A stretch of 64,000 nucleotides of DNA. Source: Neobacillus bataviensis LMG 21833 (lineage in GTDB: Bacteria > Bacillota > Bacilli > Bacillales > Cytobacillaceae). This document shows, piece by piece, positions 45,727 through 55,113 of the stretch (the first letter of the stretch is position 1; every line of letters starts with the position of its first letter). The stretch is from NCBI RefSeq assembly GCF_000307875.1, contig NZ_AJLS01000138.1:62001-126000 (forward strand), in the 5' to 3' direction. Under the pieces are notes generated by a model that worked only from the letters and a program-made list of their open reading frames with translations, had not been told where the DNA came from and searched no databases. The position numbers and the translations under genes were made by a program.

Positions 45727-47325
45727 CTATTCTTTTTCAAACACAATCTCCTCACCAATGACAGTCATCATGACTGGAACCTCAGGAATTTCAGAATGGG
45801 GAATGTTATAAATATTTTGTTCCAGCACAGTAAAATCTGCTAAATACCCCTCCTTAATCATTCCGCGGTTATGTTCATGACAAGCGGCATAGGCACTGCC
45901 CTTTGTGAATAAACAGACGGCCTCATAAACACTTAATGCTTGTTCTTTTCCATAAATAATTCCTTTTGGATCATTTCGATTCGTTCTTGTTACCGCAGCA
46001 TGGATACCAAACAATGGATTTGGCATTTCAATCGGTGCATCGGAACCACCGGCACAGCTAAGACCTGCATGTAAGAGGGTTTTCCATGCATAACAATAGT
46101 CCATATTTTCGCTGCCAATCCGATTCATTACCCACGGAAAATCTGAAGCAAGGAAAACGGGCTGGATGTCAATAATGACAGGGAGCTTCTTCGCCCTGTC
46201 AATTAGATCTTGGCGTACAATTTGAGCGTGAATTAGCCGGTCTCTACCTGATCCGACGAGTGGATGGGCTTCAACAGCGTTTAATACATATTGAAACGCC
46301 AAATCCCCAATCGCATGAACAGCCACAGGGAGATTGTAAGTACGTGCCTTTGCGACTAGAGCATTTAATTCCTCTTGATTAAATATGGCTACACCGTTTG
46401 TATCCGGTGCATCATGATAAGGATGGCTTAGAAGTGCAGTCCTTCCGCCAAGCGCTCCATCAGCAAAAATCTTCATCGCCCCAAACTCAACCCACTCGTT
46501 ACCGGTTAAGAAGCTCGCGCCCTCGTTCACCATGTCATCGACAACCTCGTGATGAGCAAGTAAATGGGAACGGAATTTATATCCCTCCTCTTCGATTACC
46601 TTTTTAAACGTCTTATATGTACGATGGAATCCCCCGTAATAGTTTAGATCCTCTGTGTGAGCCCCTGTAATCCCCAGCCGATATAAATCCTTAATGGCTG
46701 CTTTCAACGCTTTTTGTAAATATTCTTCTGAAACTGAAGGTACTGCTGTGTTGATGAGATCCTGTGCTGTATCCTTTAAAAGTCCTGTTAAACCAGTCAT
46801 CCCATCTTTTTCAATGACCCCTCCGGGAGGACAAACTGTTTTCTCAGATACTCCAGCCAGTTCAAGTGCTTTCGTGTTAACAACCATCGCATGACGGCAA
46901 ATACGTTTTAACAAGACTGGATTTTCAGGTGAAATTTCGTCTATTTCCTTTCGATGAATTATTTCCGACCGCACCCAAAGGTTCTCATTCCAGCCTTCGC
47001 CAATAATCCATTCGCCTTTTTGGGAATGTCTAACATTTTCTTTGACAGCGGCCAAAACTTCTTCTTTCGACTTCATTTTTGAAAGATCAAGCCGGATTAA
47101 TGTTTCCCCATGACCGATTAAATGGATATGGCTATCGACAAATCCGGGAAACATGGTACCGCCTTTCAGGTCAACCCATTCGGTAATCCTATCGTTAAAC
47201 ATTTCTTCTAATTGCTTTTTTTCACCTATTTGAACGATTCGATTTCCTTCTGTGAAAATAGCTTCTACCCTTGATTCTTCATTTTCAAGCGTATAGATTG
47301 TTCCCCCATACCATAACTTTCCCAT
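45727..47325 (-). CDS. ytcJ: Amidohydrolase family protein YtcJ
   Basis: A 532-residue metal-dependent amidohydrolase of the family-3 group; substrate unknown. MGKLWYGGTIYTLENEES is the small N-terminal beta-sandwich, VDSHIHLIGHGETL carries the HxH metal pair, further ligands lie in HAIGDLAFQ and GGSDAPIEMPNPL, and TVLEQNIYNIP closes the C-terminal sandwich. I start at the ATG after GATAAGGAA; 20 upstream residues (MAGGVLSSACLF..) are unlikely. It follows ytcI, 73 bp apart, and may be co-transcribed. Confidence 0.9.
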   Translation of the reverse strand: MGKLWYGGTIYTLENEESRVEAIFTEGNRIVQIGEKKQLEEMFNDRITEWVDLKGGTMFPGFVDSHIHLIGHGETLIRLDLSKMKSKEEVLAAVKENVRHSQKGEWIIGEGWNENLWVRSEIIHRKEIDEISPENPVLLKRICRHAMVVNTKALELAGVSEKTVCPPGGVIEKDGMTGLTGLLKDTAQDLINTAVPSVSEEYLQKALKAAIKDLYRLGITGAHTEDLNYYGGFHRTYKTFKKVIEEEGYKFRSHLLAHHEVVDDMVNEGASFLTGNEWVEFGAMKIFADGALGGRTALLSHPYHDAPDTNGVAIFNQEELNALVAKARTYNLPVAVHAIGDLAFQYVLNAVEAHPLVGSGRDRLIHAQIVRQDLIDRAKKLPVIIDIQPVFLASDFPWVMNRIGSENMDYCYAWKTLLHAGLSCAGGSDAPIEMPNPLFGIHAAVTRTNRNDPKGIIYGKEQALSVYEAVCLFTKGSAYAACHEHNRGMIKEGYLADFTVLEQNIYNIPHSEIPEVPVMMTVIGEEIVFEKE

Positions 47326-47398
47326 TTCCTTATCAACTCCCAATTCTAAAAATAAACAAGCAGACGATAAAACACCGCCTGCCATTCGTTTCTAAAAA

Positions 47399-48985
47399 TT
47401 ATACCTGTTTCGGTGATTCCATTTCTTTTTGACGAAGCTCAATCCGGCGAATTTTTCCTGAGGTTGTTTTCGGAAGCTCTGTCAAATACTCAATTTTTCT
47501 AGGATATTTATATGGAGCTGTAAGTGTTTTTACATGCTCCTGTAAGGTTTTGGTTAACTCCGGATCGGCCGGGTTGACATCATCCTGTAAAACAACAAAC
47601 GCCTTAACAATAAATCCGCGAATTTCATCAGGACTTGCAACAACTGCACATTCCTTGACAAACGGATGTTTCACGAGCGCATCCTCCACTTCAAACGGCC
47701 CAATTGTATAGCCTGAGCTGATAATAATATCATCGCTGCGGCCTTCGAACCAGAAATAGCCTTCTTCATCCATTTTGGCTCTATCACCCGTTACATAATA
47801 ATCGCCTCTGAACTGCATTGCCGTTCTTTCAGGATCTTTATAATATTTTTTAAATAAGGCCGGGGTTTCAACATGGACAGCAATATCACCAACTTCCCCG
47901 ACTGCGCAAACCTGACCTTCGTCATTAATGATTTCTACGCGGTTTCCAGGTGTCGGTTTACCCATTGAGCCTGGCTTAAGTTCCATCCCTTTTGTAACCC
48001 CGACAAGCAATGTATTTTCCGTTTGGCCATAGCCGTCACGAACATCAATACCAAAGTATTTTCTAAAAGTATCAATAACCTCACGATTTAACGGTTCACC
48101 AGCAGAGACCGCGCTATGAAGGTTTCGTAATTGATAGTCAGCCAAATTGTCAACCTTTGCCATTAAGCGATATTCTGTTGGTGTGCAGCAAAGAACATTG
48201 ACATCATATTTTTGCAACAGGCTTAAATATTTCTTCGGCTCAAATTTTCCGTTATACACTAAACCGGTGCCTCCTGAACCAAGAACAGAAAGGAACGGGC
48301 TCCAAATCCATTTTTGCCAGCCTGGGCCAGCTGTTGCCCAAACGGTATCGCCATCTTCAATACAAAGCCACTTGGATGCTGCTGTTTTTAAGTGAGCAAA
48401 TGCCCAGCCGTGTGTGTGGACCACACCTTTTGGATTTCCAGTTGTTCCGGATGTATAGGATAAAAAGGCCATATCGTCCCGAAGAGTTTCGGCAATCGCA
48501 AATTCATCACTCGCTTTTTCCATTTCAGCATCCAGATGAATCCAGCCATCTTCCTTTGCACCTAGTGTGAATTTCACAAGCGGTTGTGTTTCGGTAATTT
48601 GTTCAAATTGATCGACATAAGGGTAATAACTGATAATCGCCTTGACATCACCGTGTGAAACTCTGTATTGCAAATCTTTTTCCCGAAGCATTTCAGAGCT
48701 AGGAATTACTACCATCCCCGCTTTTAATGCTGCTAAATAAACAACGTATGCTTCAATCAGACGAGGGACAATAACGAGAACAACGTCACCTTTCGTTAAA
48801 CCATTCTGGGTAAACACATTCGCCGCTTGGTTCACTTGTTTCATTAATTGCTCATATGTAGCTTGCTTTGTTTCTCCTAAATCATTTTCCCACTTTAAAG
48901 CGATTCTTTGCGGTTCTGTAGCAAAACGCTCCATTTCTGAAACAAGGTTATACTGTTCTGGTGCAATTAGATCTTCCCTCTTCAT
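47399..48985 (-). CDS. ytcI: Acyl-CoA synthetase (AMP-forming), YtcI/MbcS type
   Basis: An adenylate-forming ligase that activates a short or branched carboxylic acid to acyl-CoA. The 528-residue protein has the P-loop motif YTSGTTGNPKGVVHTH, GYGQTENT, YVTGDRAKMDEEGYF and the C-terminal catalytic Lys in PKTTSGKIRR. The size fits YtcI of B. subtilis. The ATG follows AGGAGGAG. Its promoter overlaps a near-perfect FapR box, so it may be regulated by malonyl-CoA level and serve fatty-acid or branched-chain precursor supply. Confidence 0.9.
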   Translation of the reverse strand: MKREDLIAPEQYNLVSEMERFATEPQRIALKWENDLGETKQATYEQLMKQVNQAANVFTQNGLTKGDVVLVIVPRLIEAYVVYLAALKAGMVVIPSSEMLREKDLQYRVSHGDVKAIISYYPYVDQFEQITETQPLVKFTLGAKEDGWIHLDAEMEKASDEFAIAETLRDDMAFLSYTSGTTGNPKGVVHTHGWAFAHLKTAASKWLCIEDGDTVWATAGPGWQKWIWSPFLSVLGSGGTGLVYNGKFEPKKYLSLLQKYDVNVLCCTPTEYRLMAKVDNLADYQLRNLHSAVSAGEPLNREVIDTFRKYFGIDVRDGYGQTENTLLVGVTKGMELKPGSMGKPTPGNRVEIINDEGQVCAVGEVGDIAVHVETPALFKKYYKDPERTAMQFRGDYYVTGDRAKMDEEGYFWFEGRSDDIIISSGYTIGPFEVEDALVKHPFVKECAVVASPDEIRGFIVKAFVVLQDDVNPADPELTKTLQEHVKTLTAPYKYPRKIEYLTELPKTTSGKIRRIELRQKEMESPKQV

Positions 48986-49073
48986 GACTTCTCCTCCTAA
49001 AATAATTTTCTTATATAATAATTATACAGAAATAAATAAAGATTTGGATATATTAATTAATTTTTATTTACTC

Positions 49074-49090
49074 CTAGTACCTGATACTAA
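49074..49090. promoter_or_regulatory. FapR box at the ytcI promoter
   Basis: CTAGTACCTGATACTAA is one base from the palindromic FapR consensus TTAGTACCTGATACTAA as I remember it. It abuts the -10 element on the start side, so FapR bound here would block transcription of ytcI when malonyl-CoA is low. Confidence 0.72.
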
Positions 49091-49118
49091 TTATATACTT
49101 TTTATCTAAAAGTGAAAA
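49090..49118 (-). promoter_or_regulatory. Promoter of ytcI
   Basis: TTTTCA (49113-49118) and a perfect TATAAT (49090-49095), spacer 17 bp, on the minus strand. The FapR box begins at the end of the -10. Confidence 0.65.
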
Positions 49119-49119
49119 T

Positions 49120-49153
49120 AAAAAAGAGAGCGGGAGTTATCCTCCACACTCTC
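49120..49153 (-). terminator. Terminator of the SASP gene
   Basis: AGAGAG..GGAG / CTCC..CTCTCT imperfect stem followed by TTTTTT on the minus strand. Confidence 0.8.
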
Positions 49154-49177
49154 TGTAGCCATTGTATTTATTTTTGA

Positions 49178-49381
49178 TTAACGAGAAAATCCGCCGCCTA
49201 ATTGTTGTTCAGCCATTGCTACTAGACGTTTTGTGATTTCACCACCAACGGAACCGTTAGCACGTGAAGTAGTTTCTGCTCCAAGATTTACACCAAACTC
49301 GTTCGCAATTTCAAATTTCATTTGGTCAAGAGCTTGTTCAACACCAGGAACTAATAATTGATTTGAATTGTTGCTTGCCAT
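49178..49381 (-). CDS. Alpha/beta-type small acid-soluble spore protein
   Basis: A 67-residue SASP that coats and protects spore DNA. The family core is complete: [26 protein letters not shown], with the Glu-Ile-Ala germination protease (GPR) cut site in KFEIANEFG, then [17 protein letters not shown] strong AGGAGGTGAT ribosome site precedes the ATG. It lies next to thiI, where B. subtilis keeps sspA, and has a sigma-G-like promoter and its own terminator. Confidence 0.97.
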   Translation of the reverse strand: MASNNSNQLLVPGVEQALDQMKFEIANEFGVNLGAETTSRANGSVGGEITKRLVAMAEQQLGGGFSR

Positions 49382-49404
49382 GTGATATCACCTCCTTGTG
49401 AGTA

Positions 49405-49435
49405 TAGAATGTGTAAAACTAATTAGCTTCATTCT
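49405..49435 (-). promoter_or_regulatory. Sigma-G-type promoter of the SASP gene
   Basis: AGAATG (49430-49435) and CATTCTA (49405-49411) with an 18-bp spacer on the minus strand fit the forespore sigma-G pattern (TGNATR, CATNNTA) moderately well. Confidence 0.5.
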
Positions 49436-49479
49436 ATAATCTAGTTGGTAATTGTTCACAAGATGTTCATATTTTACCT

Positions 49480-50685
49480 TTAAAATAATGATTTAAATTC
49501 AGATTGCTGATCATCCGCAGGTTTAACGATAATAGTCTCAACTTCATTGACTGCTTCCTGAATCAACGGTTCAAAATCAAAAAAGCTTTCAAAATGCTGT
49601 ACTTTTTCCTTTTTCGGCTTTGTTTTCGGTGAGGATGGCACAAAAATCGTGCAGCAATCTTCAAACGGTCTGTTGGAAATTTCCAGTGTATCAATATCTT
49701 GAGCAAGTTTAATGATATCCGTTTTATCCATCGTAATCAAAGGTCGTAATATAGGTGTATTTGTCACTTCATTAATCGCAAACATACTTTCTACTGTTTG
49801 GCTGGCTACTTGTCCAAGGCTTTCACCGGTAACGATAGCTAGACCTTCCCTCTTTTGTCTAATTCCATCTGTAATCCGCAGCATCATTCTTCTTGTCGTT
49901 GTCATTGAGTAATTTTCTGGAATTTGCTCGCGAATCGCCTGTTGAACAGCAGTAAAGGGCACAATAATTAGTGTAATGGCACCGTAAATCTCAGCCAGCT
50001 TCCGCGATAAATCAATCACTTTTTCCTTAGAACGCTCACTTGTGAATGGTGGACTAAAAAAATGGACTGCTTCAATTTCTAATCCCCGCTTCATTGCTAA
50101 ATAGCCGGCAACAGGACTGTCAATCCCGCCAGATAACATGAGCATCGCCTTGCCGCTAGAACCCATCGGAAGGCCGCCAGCACCTTGGATTGTTTCGCAG
50201 GATAGATAAATAGCTTCTTTTCTGACCTCAATTCGCAAATTAATATCTGGTTTTTTTACATCCACTTTGAGTCCCGGAATGGATTGCAGCAAATGGCCGC
50301 CAATTGTCTGATTGATTCCATCTGAATTCAACTCATACGTTTTATCCGACCGTTTAGGCGTGACTTTGAAAGTCTGACCTTCCTTGTAAAGAGACGAAAC
50401 TAAATCTAGTGATGCCTGTTTTAATACTTCAACATCTCTATCCACCTTAATGGCCGGACTGAAGGATTGAATCCCAAATATATTCTTTAATTTTTCGATG
50501 ATTTCTATTCCATCTTCACCATTTAATAACACATACATTCGATCGCGACTTGATTCAATTTTTATATTTGGAAAGGGGGCGAGGGCAATCCTGACACTCT
50601 TTCTTAGCTTATCGACAAATTTATTGCGGTTTCGTCCCTTTGTTGAAATTTCTCCATAGCGGATGAGTATACGATCATATTTCAT
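49480..50685 (-). CDS. thiI: tRNA 4-thiouridine synthase ThiI
   Basis: ThiI adenylates tRNA uridine-8 and inserts sulfur to make 4-thiouridine. The 401-residue protein has an N-terminal ferredoxin-like/THUMP region (..VDKLRKSVRIALAPF..) and the PP-loop SGGIDSPVAGYLAMKRG. It lacks the C-terminal rhodanese domain of the E. coli enzyme, as is normal in Bacillus. It starts 1 bp after the cysteine desulfurase gene, its dedicated sulfur donor. Confidence 0.97.
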   Translation of the reverse strand: MKYDRILIRYGEISTKGRNRNKFVDKLRKSVRIALAPFPNIKIESSRDRMYVLLNGEDGIEIIEKLKNIFGIQSFSPAIKVDRDVEVLKQASLDLVSSLYKEGQTFKVTPKRSDKTYELNSDGINQTIGGHLLQSIPGLKVDVKKPDINLRIEVRKEAIYLSCETIQGAGGLPMGSSGKAMLMLSGGIDSPVAGYLAMKRGLEIEAVHFFSPPFTSERSKEKVIDLSRKLAEIYGAITLIIVPFTAVQQAIREQIPENYSMTTTRRMMLRITDGIRQKREGLAIVTGESLGQVASQTVESMFAINEVTNTPILRPLITMDKTDIIKLAQDIDTLEISNRPFEDCCTIFVPSSPKTKPKKEKVQHFESFFDFEPLIQEAVNEVETIIVKPADDQQSEFKSLF

Positions 50686-51828
50686 TTAATTCATAACCTT
50701 TCGTAATTGGTTTGCTGTATTTTTCATAGCTAAGATAGCGGTTTTTGCTTCCTCTTCCGTATTTTCAAAGGAAAGGCTAATTCTTATAGCACTTTCAGCT
50801 AAGCTTTCGGGAATGCCCATAGCAAGTAAGGTTTTACTTGGTGATTTCCTTTTGGAGGAACAGGCGCTAGTCGTTGAAACGAAAACTCCCTGCTGCTCAA
50901 GAGCATGGATAAAAACTTCTGATTTCATACCGTTAAGGGAAAAATTAACAATATGAGGCGCTGAATTTTCGATTGGTGTATGGATGACTACGCCTTCTAT
51001 TTCGCGAAGCCCTGTTCTTAGGATTGTCTGAATTTTTTTCATTCGCCGGGTCCCGCTATCACTTTTATCCATTGTCATTCGTAGGGCTTTTGCCATCGCC
51101 ACAGCACCGGCGACATTTTCCGTGCCGCTGCGCATCATCCGCTCTTGATTACCTCCTGAAAATAACGGAGCAAGTCTTGCCCCTTCACGAATAAATAGGG
51201 CACCTGTCCCTTTTAAACCGTGGAATTTATGTGCAGAAAGGGAGCAAAGATCTACATTGCTGTTATATAGTGACAGAGGAACTTTTCCGATCCCCTGAAC
51301 TGTATCAACATGAAATAAGATTGCGGGATGATTTTTGAGCATTTCGCCAATTTCTTTAATTGGCTGAACAGTCCCCACCTCATTGTTGACCTGCATGATG
51401 GAAATTAAAATAGTATCTTTCCGAATTGCTTTTTCGACATCCTCGACACGAATTCTGCCATTTTCGTTTACCGGCAGATAGGTGATTTCGAAGCCTTCTT
51501 GCCCAAGCTGCTCCATTGCAGCATGTACTGATGCATGCTCTACACTAGAGGTTATGATATGGCGCCCTTTATTCCGGTTCATTATTACCGCACCTTTTAT
51601 GGCGATATTGTTACTTTCAGTCCCACCGGAGGTAAAATAAATCTCCGCAGCTTTTACCTTTAAAAGTTTTGCCACCTGTTCCCTCGCCTGTGATAAGAGT
51701 TTCTCAGCCTGCCCCCCCATACTATGAAGTGAGGATGGATTGCCAAAATATTCACTTGAAACCGTTAGAAAGGAATCTAATGCTTCTTTATATGGTCTTG
51801 TTGTTGCACTATTATCAAAATAAATCAT
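50686..51828 (-). CDS. nifZ: Cysteine desulfurase NifZ (ThiI partner)
   Basis: A 380-residue PLP enzyme that takes sulfur from cysteine and passes it to ThiI. MIYFDNSATTRPYKEALDS is the N-terminus, the PLP Lys lies in SLSAHKFHGLKGTG, and the catalytic Cys in STTSACSSKRKS. The gene ends directly before the thiI start, which indicates co-translation. It is one of several IscS-like paralogues in Bacillus; no isc or suf genes are nearby, so a role limited to tRNA thiolation is expected. Confidence 0.95.
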   Translation of the reverse strand: MIYFDNSATTRPYKEALDSFLTVSSEYFGNPSSLHSMGGQAEKLLSQAREQVAKLLKVKAAEIYFTSGGTESNNIAIKGAVIMNRNKGRHIITSSVEHASVHAAMEQLGQEGFEITYLPVNENGRIRVEDVEKAIRKDTILISIMQVNNEVGTVQPIKEIGEMLKNHPAILFHVDTVQGIGKVPLSLYNSNVDLCSLSAHKFHGLKGTGALFIREGARLAPLFSGGNQERMMRSGTENVAGAVAMAKALRMTMDKSDSGTRRMKKIQTILRTGLREIEGVVIHTPIENSAPHIVNFSLNGMKSEVFIHALEQQGVFVSTTSACSSKRKSPSKTLLAMGIPESLAESAIRISLSFENTEEEAKTAILAMKNTANQLRKVMN

Positions 51829-51881
51829 CTTAATCTCCTCCGTACAAATGTAAATCTTATCATAAAGATCATAAATTTAAA

Positions 51882-51920
51882 AAGAAAAACCGATTTGACC
51901 ATTGGGAGGTCGAATCGGTT
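51882..51920 (-). terminator. Terminator of ezrA
   Basis: AACCGATTCGACC / GGTCAAATCGGTT stem (one mismatch) with a 7-nt loop followed by a T-rich tail on the minus strand. Confidence 0.88.
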
Positions 51921-51927
51921 CAAAAAT

Positions 51928-53616
51928 CTATTCGTTAACAATTGTTGCCTTTATTTTTTTCAAGGCCTCAGGGTCAATTCCTTCAAGCGATGCCGCAACC
52001 TGCTCTAATGCCTCTTGATAATCGTATTGTCTGAATGCCATTTCTGCATCCGTTAACCCCTTAGAAATTGATGGATAATGACTTCTATAGCGATTTCCGT
52101 ACTGAATTGCTCTCTCAGCCAACGTCACATTTTCAATTAATTCATAGGTTGTATTAACAAGTTTCTCAACTGTTAAAACGGCAACCTCTAAATACTGATT
52201 AAGAGCAGAAATATTAAGCGGCTTTTCATCAAGCTGGTAACGAACGTTTTGAATACTCTCGTTTGTGTCTTCGAATAAATAATGATAGTCTGCCGGCACT
52301 CCCGGAACATTATTTTTCTTCACGAGGCGTACAGTATCGCCAACCATTTTCGTTAATTCCATGATTTTTTCTCTTGCTTCAAGTTCATCTTTCCTAAGTG
52401 CCTGGAGTTTAACAGCAAATAACTGCTGCTCTTCAAGGATGATATCGAGTTGATCTTTAATATCACTTAATTCTTCACTGAGCACCGTTTGTGCTGTTCC
52501 GTTTAGCTTTAACTTTTCAACTAAAATTTCATAGTGCTTATAAACGTTTGCAAGTTCCTTTTCAAGATTCCTTTGTGTTTCAAGATCGCTTTCAGATACT
52601 TGGTAACTTTGCTGAACCTGCTGCACCTCATTGGAAAGAGCATTATTTTCTCTTTGTGCCGTTGCCAGAAGTTCATAGGCTGCCTTTTCATTTTTTTGGA
52701 CGTAATGCTTGGCGTGAACTTCCTTTTCTAAAAGATCAAAGAGGATATCGATACGATCTTTTACTTCTTTTACGCCTTCTTCAGCTTTATCAATTTCAGT
52801 TGCTTCAATTAATGCCAGGTTTTCAGCTAGTTTTTCCTCCAGGCGCTTAATTTCCTGCACGACATTAATATGTTCTAGATAATAGTCCTGTTCAGTCATT
52901 TCCCTTTGTCCTTCTAAACAATCGGAAAGCTGGTTTGGAAGCAGTGATTGGCACTCAATTAGCAGCTGTGGAATGACATCCATATGCCGTTTAATGGTTC
53001 CAAGCTGTCCTTGCATCTGTAAGACTACTTCTCTAGCCTCAAGGTAATTGCCAAGTTCCGTTTTTTCATCAAATTCCTGAAATTTTTGCGCTGTATCATT
53101 AAGCTTCAATTCTAAGTGCTTTTCAGCAATCCCAAAGCTGTGCCGGTGGGCGAGCAGCGTTTTCTTCGCTTCTCGATATAACTCTTTTAACTCCTCAATT
53201 TCAACTCTGTTTTTTTCTTCACTGCCGACAAGCTCATGCAACTCTTCCAAAATCTTTTTTATCTGATTTTCGGTTTCTTGCAATCTTGAATCAATTGCTT
53301 GTTGAACCTCTTTGGCTTTTTTGAATCGGTACTTGTCTATGTACTCTTCCGCATCAAACAGCATTTCCTCTAAGTTAGGAAGCTTTACTGTTACGACATC
53401 ATCCCACTCGCTCCGCCAGCCTTCGAAAAGCTCTTCCGTTTGTCCTGTCATGTTTAACTGTTTTACCTTGGACATTTCATCCGGAATTGGTCGATTTAAT
53501 AAATCAATTTTCCATGCTTCCAATCGATCCATTTCTTTAAAATACTTTTTCTTTATTAAATATCCTATTACAAATAAGGCCAGTAATAGGATGAAAAGTC
53601 CAATGAAATATTTCAC
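51928..53616 (-). CDS. ezrA: Septation ring formation regulator EzrA
   Basis: EzrA is a membrane-anchored spectrin-like protein that limits FtsZ rings to midcell. The 562-residue protein starts at GTG (MKYFIGLFILLLALFVIGYLI) after AGGAGG, has one N-terminal membrane helix and then five or so coiled-coil bundles. The C-terminal QNVRYQLDEKPLNISALNQYL and QYGNRYRSHYPSI are conserved. The upstream in-frame residues (14 aa) are not used. Downstream lies nifZ. In B. subtilis hisJ sits upstream of ezrA; here it is absent. Confidence 0.97.
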   Translation of the reverse strand: MKYFIGLFILLLALFVIGYLIKKKYFKEMDRLEAWKIDLLNRPIPDEMSKVKQLNMTGQTEELFEGWRSEWDDVVTVKLPNLEEMLFDAEEYIDKYRFKKAKEVQQAIDSRLQETENQIKKILEELHELVGSEEKNRVEIEELKELYREAKKTLLAHRHSFGIAEKHLELKLNDTAQKFQEFDEKTELGNYLEAREVVLQMQGQLGTIKRHMDVIPQLLIECQSLLPNQLSDCLEGQREMTEQDYYLEHINVVQEIKRLEEKLAENLALIEATEIDKAEEGVKEVKDRIDILFDLLEKEVHAKHYVQKNEKAAYELLATAQRENNALSNEVQQVQQSYQVSESDLETQRNLEKELANVYKHYEILVEKLKLNGTAQTVLSEELSDIKDQLDIILEEQQLFAVKLQALRKDELEAREKIMELTKMVGDTVRLVKKNNVPGVPADYHYLFEDTNESIQNVRYQLDEKPLNISALNQYLEVAVLTVEKLVNTTYELIENVTLAERAIQYGNRYRSHYPSISKGLTDAEMAFRQYDYQEALEQVAASLEGIDPEALKKIKATIVNE

Positions 53617-53755
53617 AAGTAAGCCTCCTAATTCGAAACACGTAATTCTACATAACACATCTATATAAAAAAACTCTTCCTATTCTATTCAATGCTTTTA
53701 TGATACCATGTAAACGACAATTTTTGACTATAATTTTCAATTTTTTTGTAAAAAG

Positions 53756-53781
53756 AAAAAAAATAGCGATTTCCGCTATTT
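53756..53781 (-). terminator. Terminator overlapping the refZ stop
   Basis: AAATAGCG / CGCTATTT stem with a 5-nt loop followed on the minus strand by a long T-rich tract. The refZ stop codon lies within the stem. Confidence 0.8.
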
Positions 53782-54408
53782 TATGACTGCACCCTTTTTT
53801 ATGGGAATATCCGAACATAATGTTTTATCAATCCAAAAATGAATATCCTTTAAATATTTTTGTTCAAAAAACGGTTCATTTGGAAAGATATACAATACCT
53901 CTCGCATATAGTGAGTATTCATATAGGGCATCATCAATAAACTTTTTAGTTGGATGATTAAATAAGGAATCGAATGGGGCCGAAATTCATTCCATTCAAA
54001 GCCTCTTTCAAAAATCTGCTGGAAGTAATATTTTTCTTTAAGTGAATAGGTTGACATGATTTCTCTTACCACTTGCGAATCCATGGACATTTCTCGATAA
54101 ATAAAACTAGTAAGATGATTATTTTCAGATTGAAAGTGGAGCAGGTCTGCTGCAATTCTCTTTAAGCACTCCTTAGCCCCGCGGTCAATCGATGCATATG
54201 CTTCCTCAATTTTACTCATGTACTGTTCAAAAAAATGCGTAAAGCAATATTCTAAGAGGCCTGGTTTATTATGGAAGTGATATGCTATCGCTGCCGTATT
54301 AACTTTTGCAAGACTAGCAATATCCCTGATTGACGTTCCCGCATACCCATTTGTATTAAACAACGATATAGCAGCCTTCACAATCGCATCTTTTGCATTT
54401 TTCTTCAT
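53776..54408 (-). CDS. refZ: TetR-like forespore capture protein RefZ
   Basis: RefZ (YttP) is a TetR-fold DNA-binding protein that aids chromosome capture in the forespore and can disrupt FtsZ. The 210-residue protein has a standard N-terminal helix-turn-helix (ISLFNTNGYAGTSIRDIASLAKVNTAAIAYHFHNK) and a divergent helical C-terminal domain. Its motif-binding partner sites are normally near oriC and are not expected here. It is divergent from the GAF-reductase gene, as in B. subtilis. Confidence 0.93.
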   Translation of the reverse strand: MKKNAKDAIVKAAISLFNTNGYAGTSIRDIASLAKVNTAAIAYHFHNKPGLLEYCFTHFFEQYMSKIEEAYASIDRGAKECLKRIAADLLHFQSENNHLTSFIYREMSMDSQVVREIMSTYSLKEKYYFQQIFERGFEWNEFRPHSIPYLIIQLKSLLMMPYMNTHYMREVLYIFPNEPFFEQKYLKDIHFWIDKTLCSDIPIKKGAVIK

Positions 54409-54553
54409 TCCTTCTCCCCCTTCAGGATCCCCTTACATAATGATTCTTGATGTCACACTGGATTCCTTTATGAAAATATCGACAAAGTCTGCTCTTTTTC
54501 TTTTAATTTTGATAAAATAAATAGTAAATCTTAATAGAAAAAGGTGAAATAAC

Positions 54554-55036
54554 TTGTTTAACGTCGAAATGTACACCGGCAATCGTGAAGAAAATTATGA
54601 ACTAGTTAAAAAGCAGCTGCATGCTCTGCTTCATGATGAGCCAAATCAAATAGCTAATCTTAGTAATGCCTCTGCCCTATTAAACCAATTTCTTGACCGT
54701 GTCAACTGGGTTGGATTTTACCTAATGGACACCAATGGGGAACTCGTGCTGGGGCCATTTCAAGGGTTACCAGCCTGTATCCGGATTCCACTTGGCAAAG
54801 GAGTTTGCGGTACGGCAGCCTTGAAAAAGGAAACTATCCGTGTGAAGGATGTTAATCAATTTCCCGGCCATATTGCTTGCGATTCCGCATCGCAATCGGA
54901 AATTGTCATTCCCCTTCTTAAAGGGGATCAATTAATTGGGGTATTAGATATTGATTCTCCTGAAACTGATCGCTTTGATGGGCTAGACCAAGAAAAACTA
55001 GAAGAATTTGTTGACGTATTAATGAGGCATATATAA
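54554..55036 (+). CDS. ytsP: Free methionine-R-sulfoxide reductase (GAF domain, YtsP)
   Basis: A 160-residue single GAF-domain enzyme that reduces free methionine-(R)-sulfoxide. The conserved Cys residues are present in ACIRIPLGKGVCGTAA and GHIACDSASQSEIV, and the fold ends with GVLDIDSPETDRFD. It starts with TTG after AAAAAGGTG. It lies between refZ and the diguanylate cyclase gene in the conserved Bacillus order. Thioredoxin is the likely electron donor by family knowledge. Confidence 0.95.
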   Translation: MFNVEMYTGNREENYELVKKQLHALLHDEPNQIANLSNASALLNQFLDRVNWVGFYLMDTNGELVLGPFQGLPACIRIPLGKGVCGTAALKKETIRVKDVNQFPGHIACDSASQSEIVIPLLKGDQLIGVLDIDSPETDRFDGLDQEKLEEFVDVLMRHI

Positions 55037-55073
55037 AAAAACTCGCCGTGCAGCTCATGCCGGCGAGTTTTTC
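55035..55073. terminator. Bidirectional terminator after ytsP
   Basis: AAAACTCGCCG / CGGCGAGTTTT stem with a T tract on each side between convergent genes. Confidence 0.9.
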
Positions 55074-55113
55074 AAATTTTCTGAAATGCCTGTTCCAAAT
55101 CTACTTTACCCTA

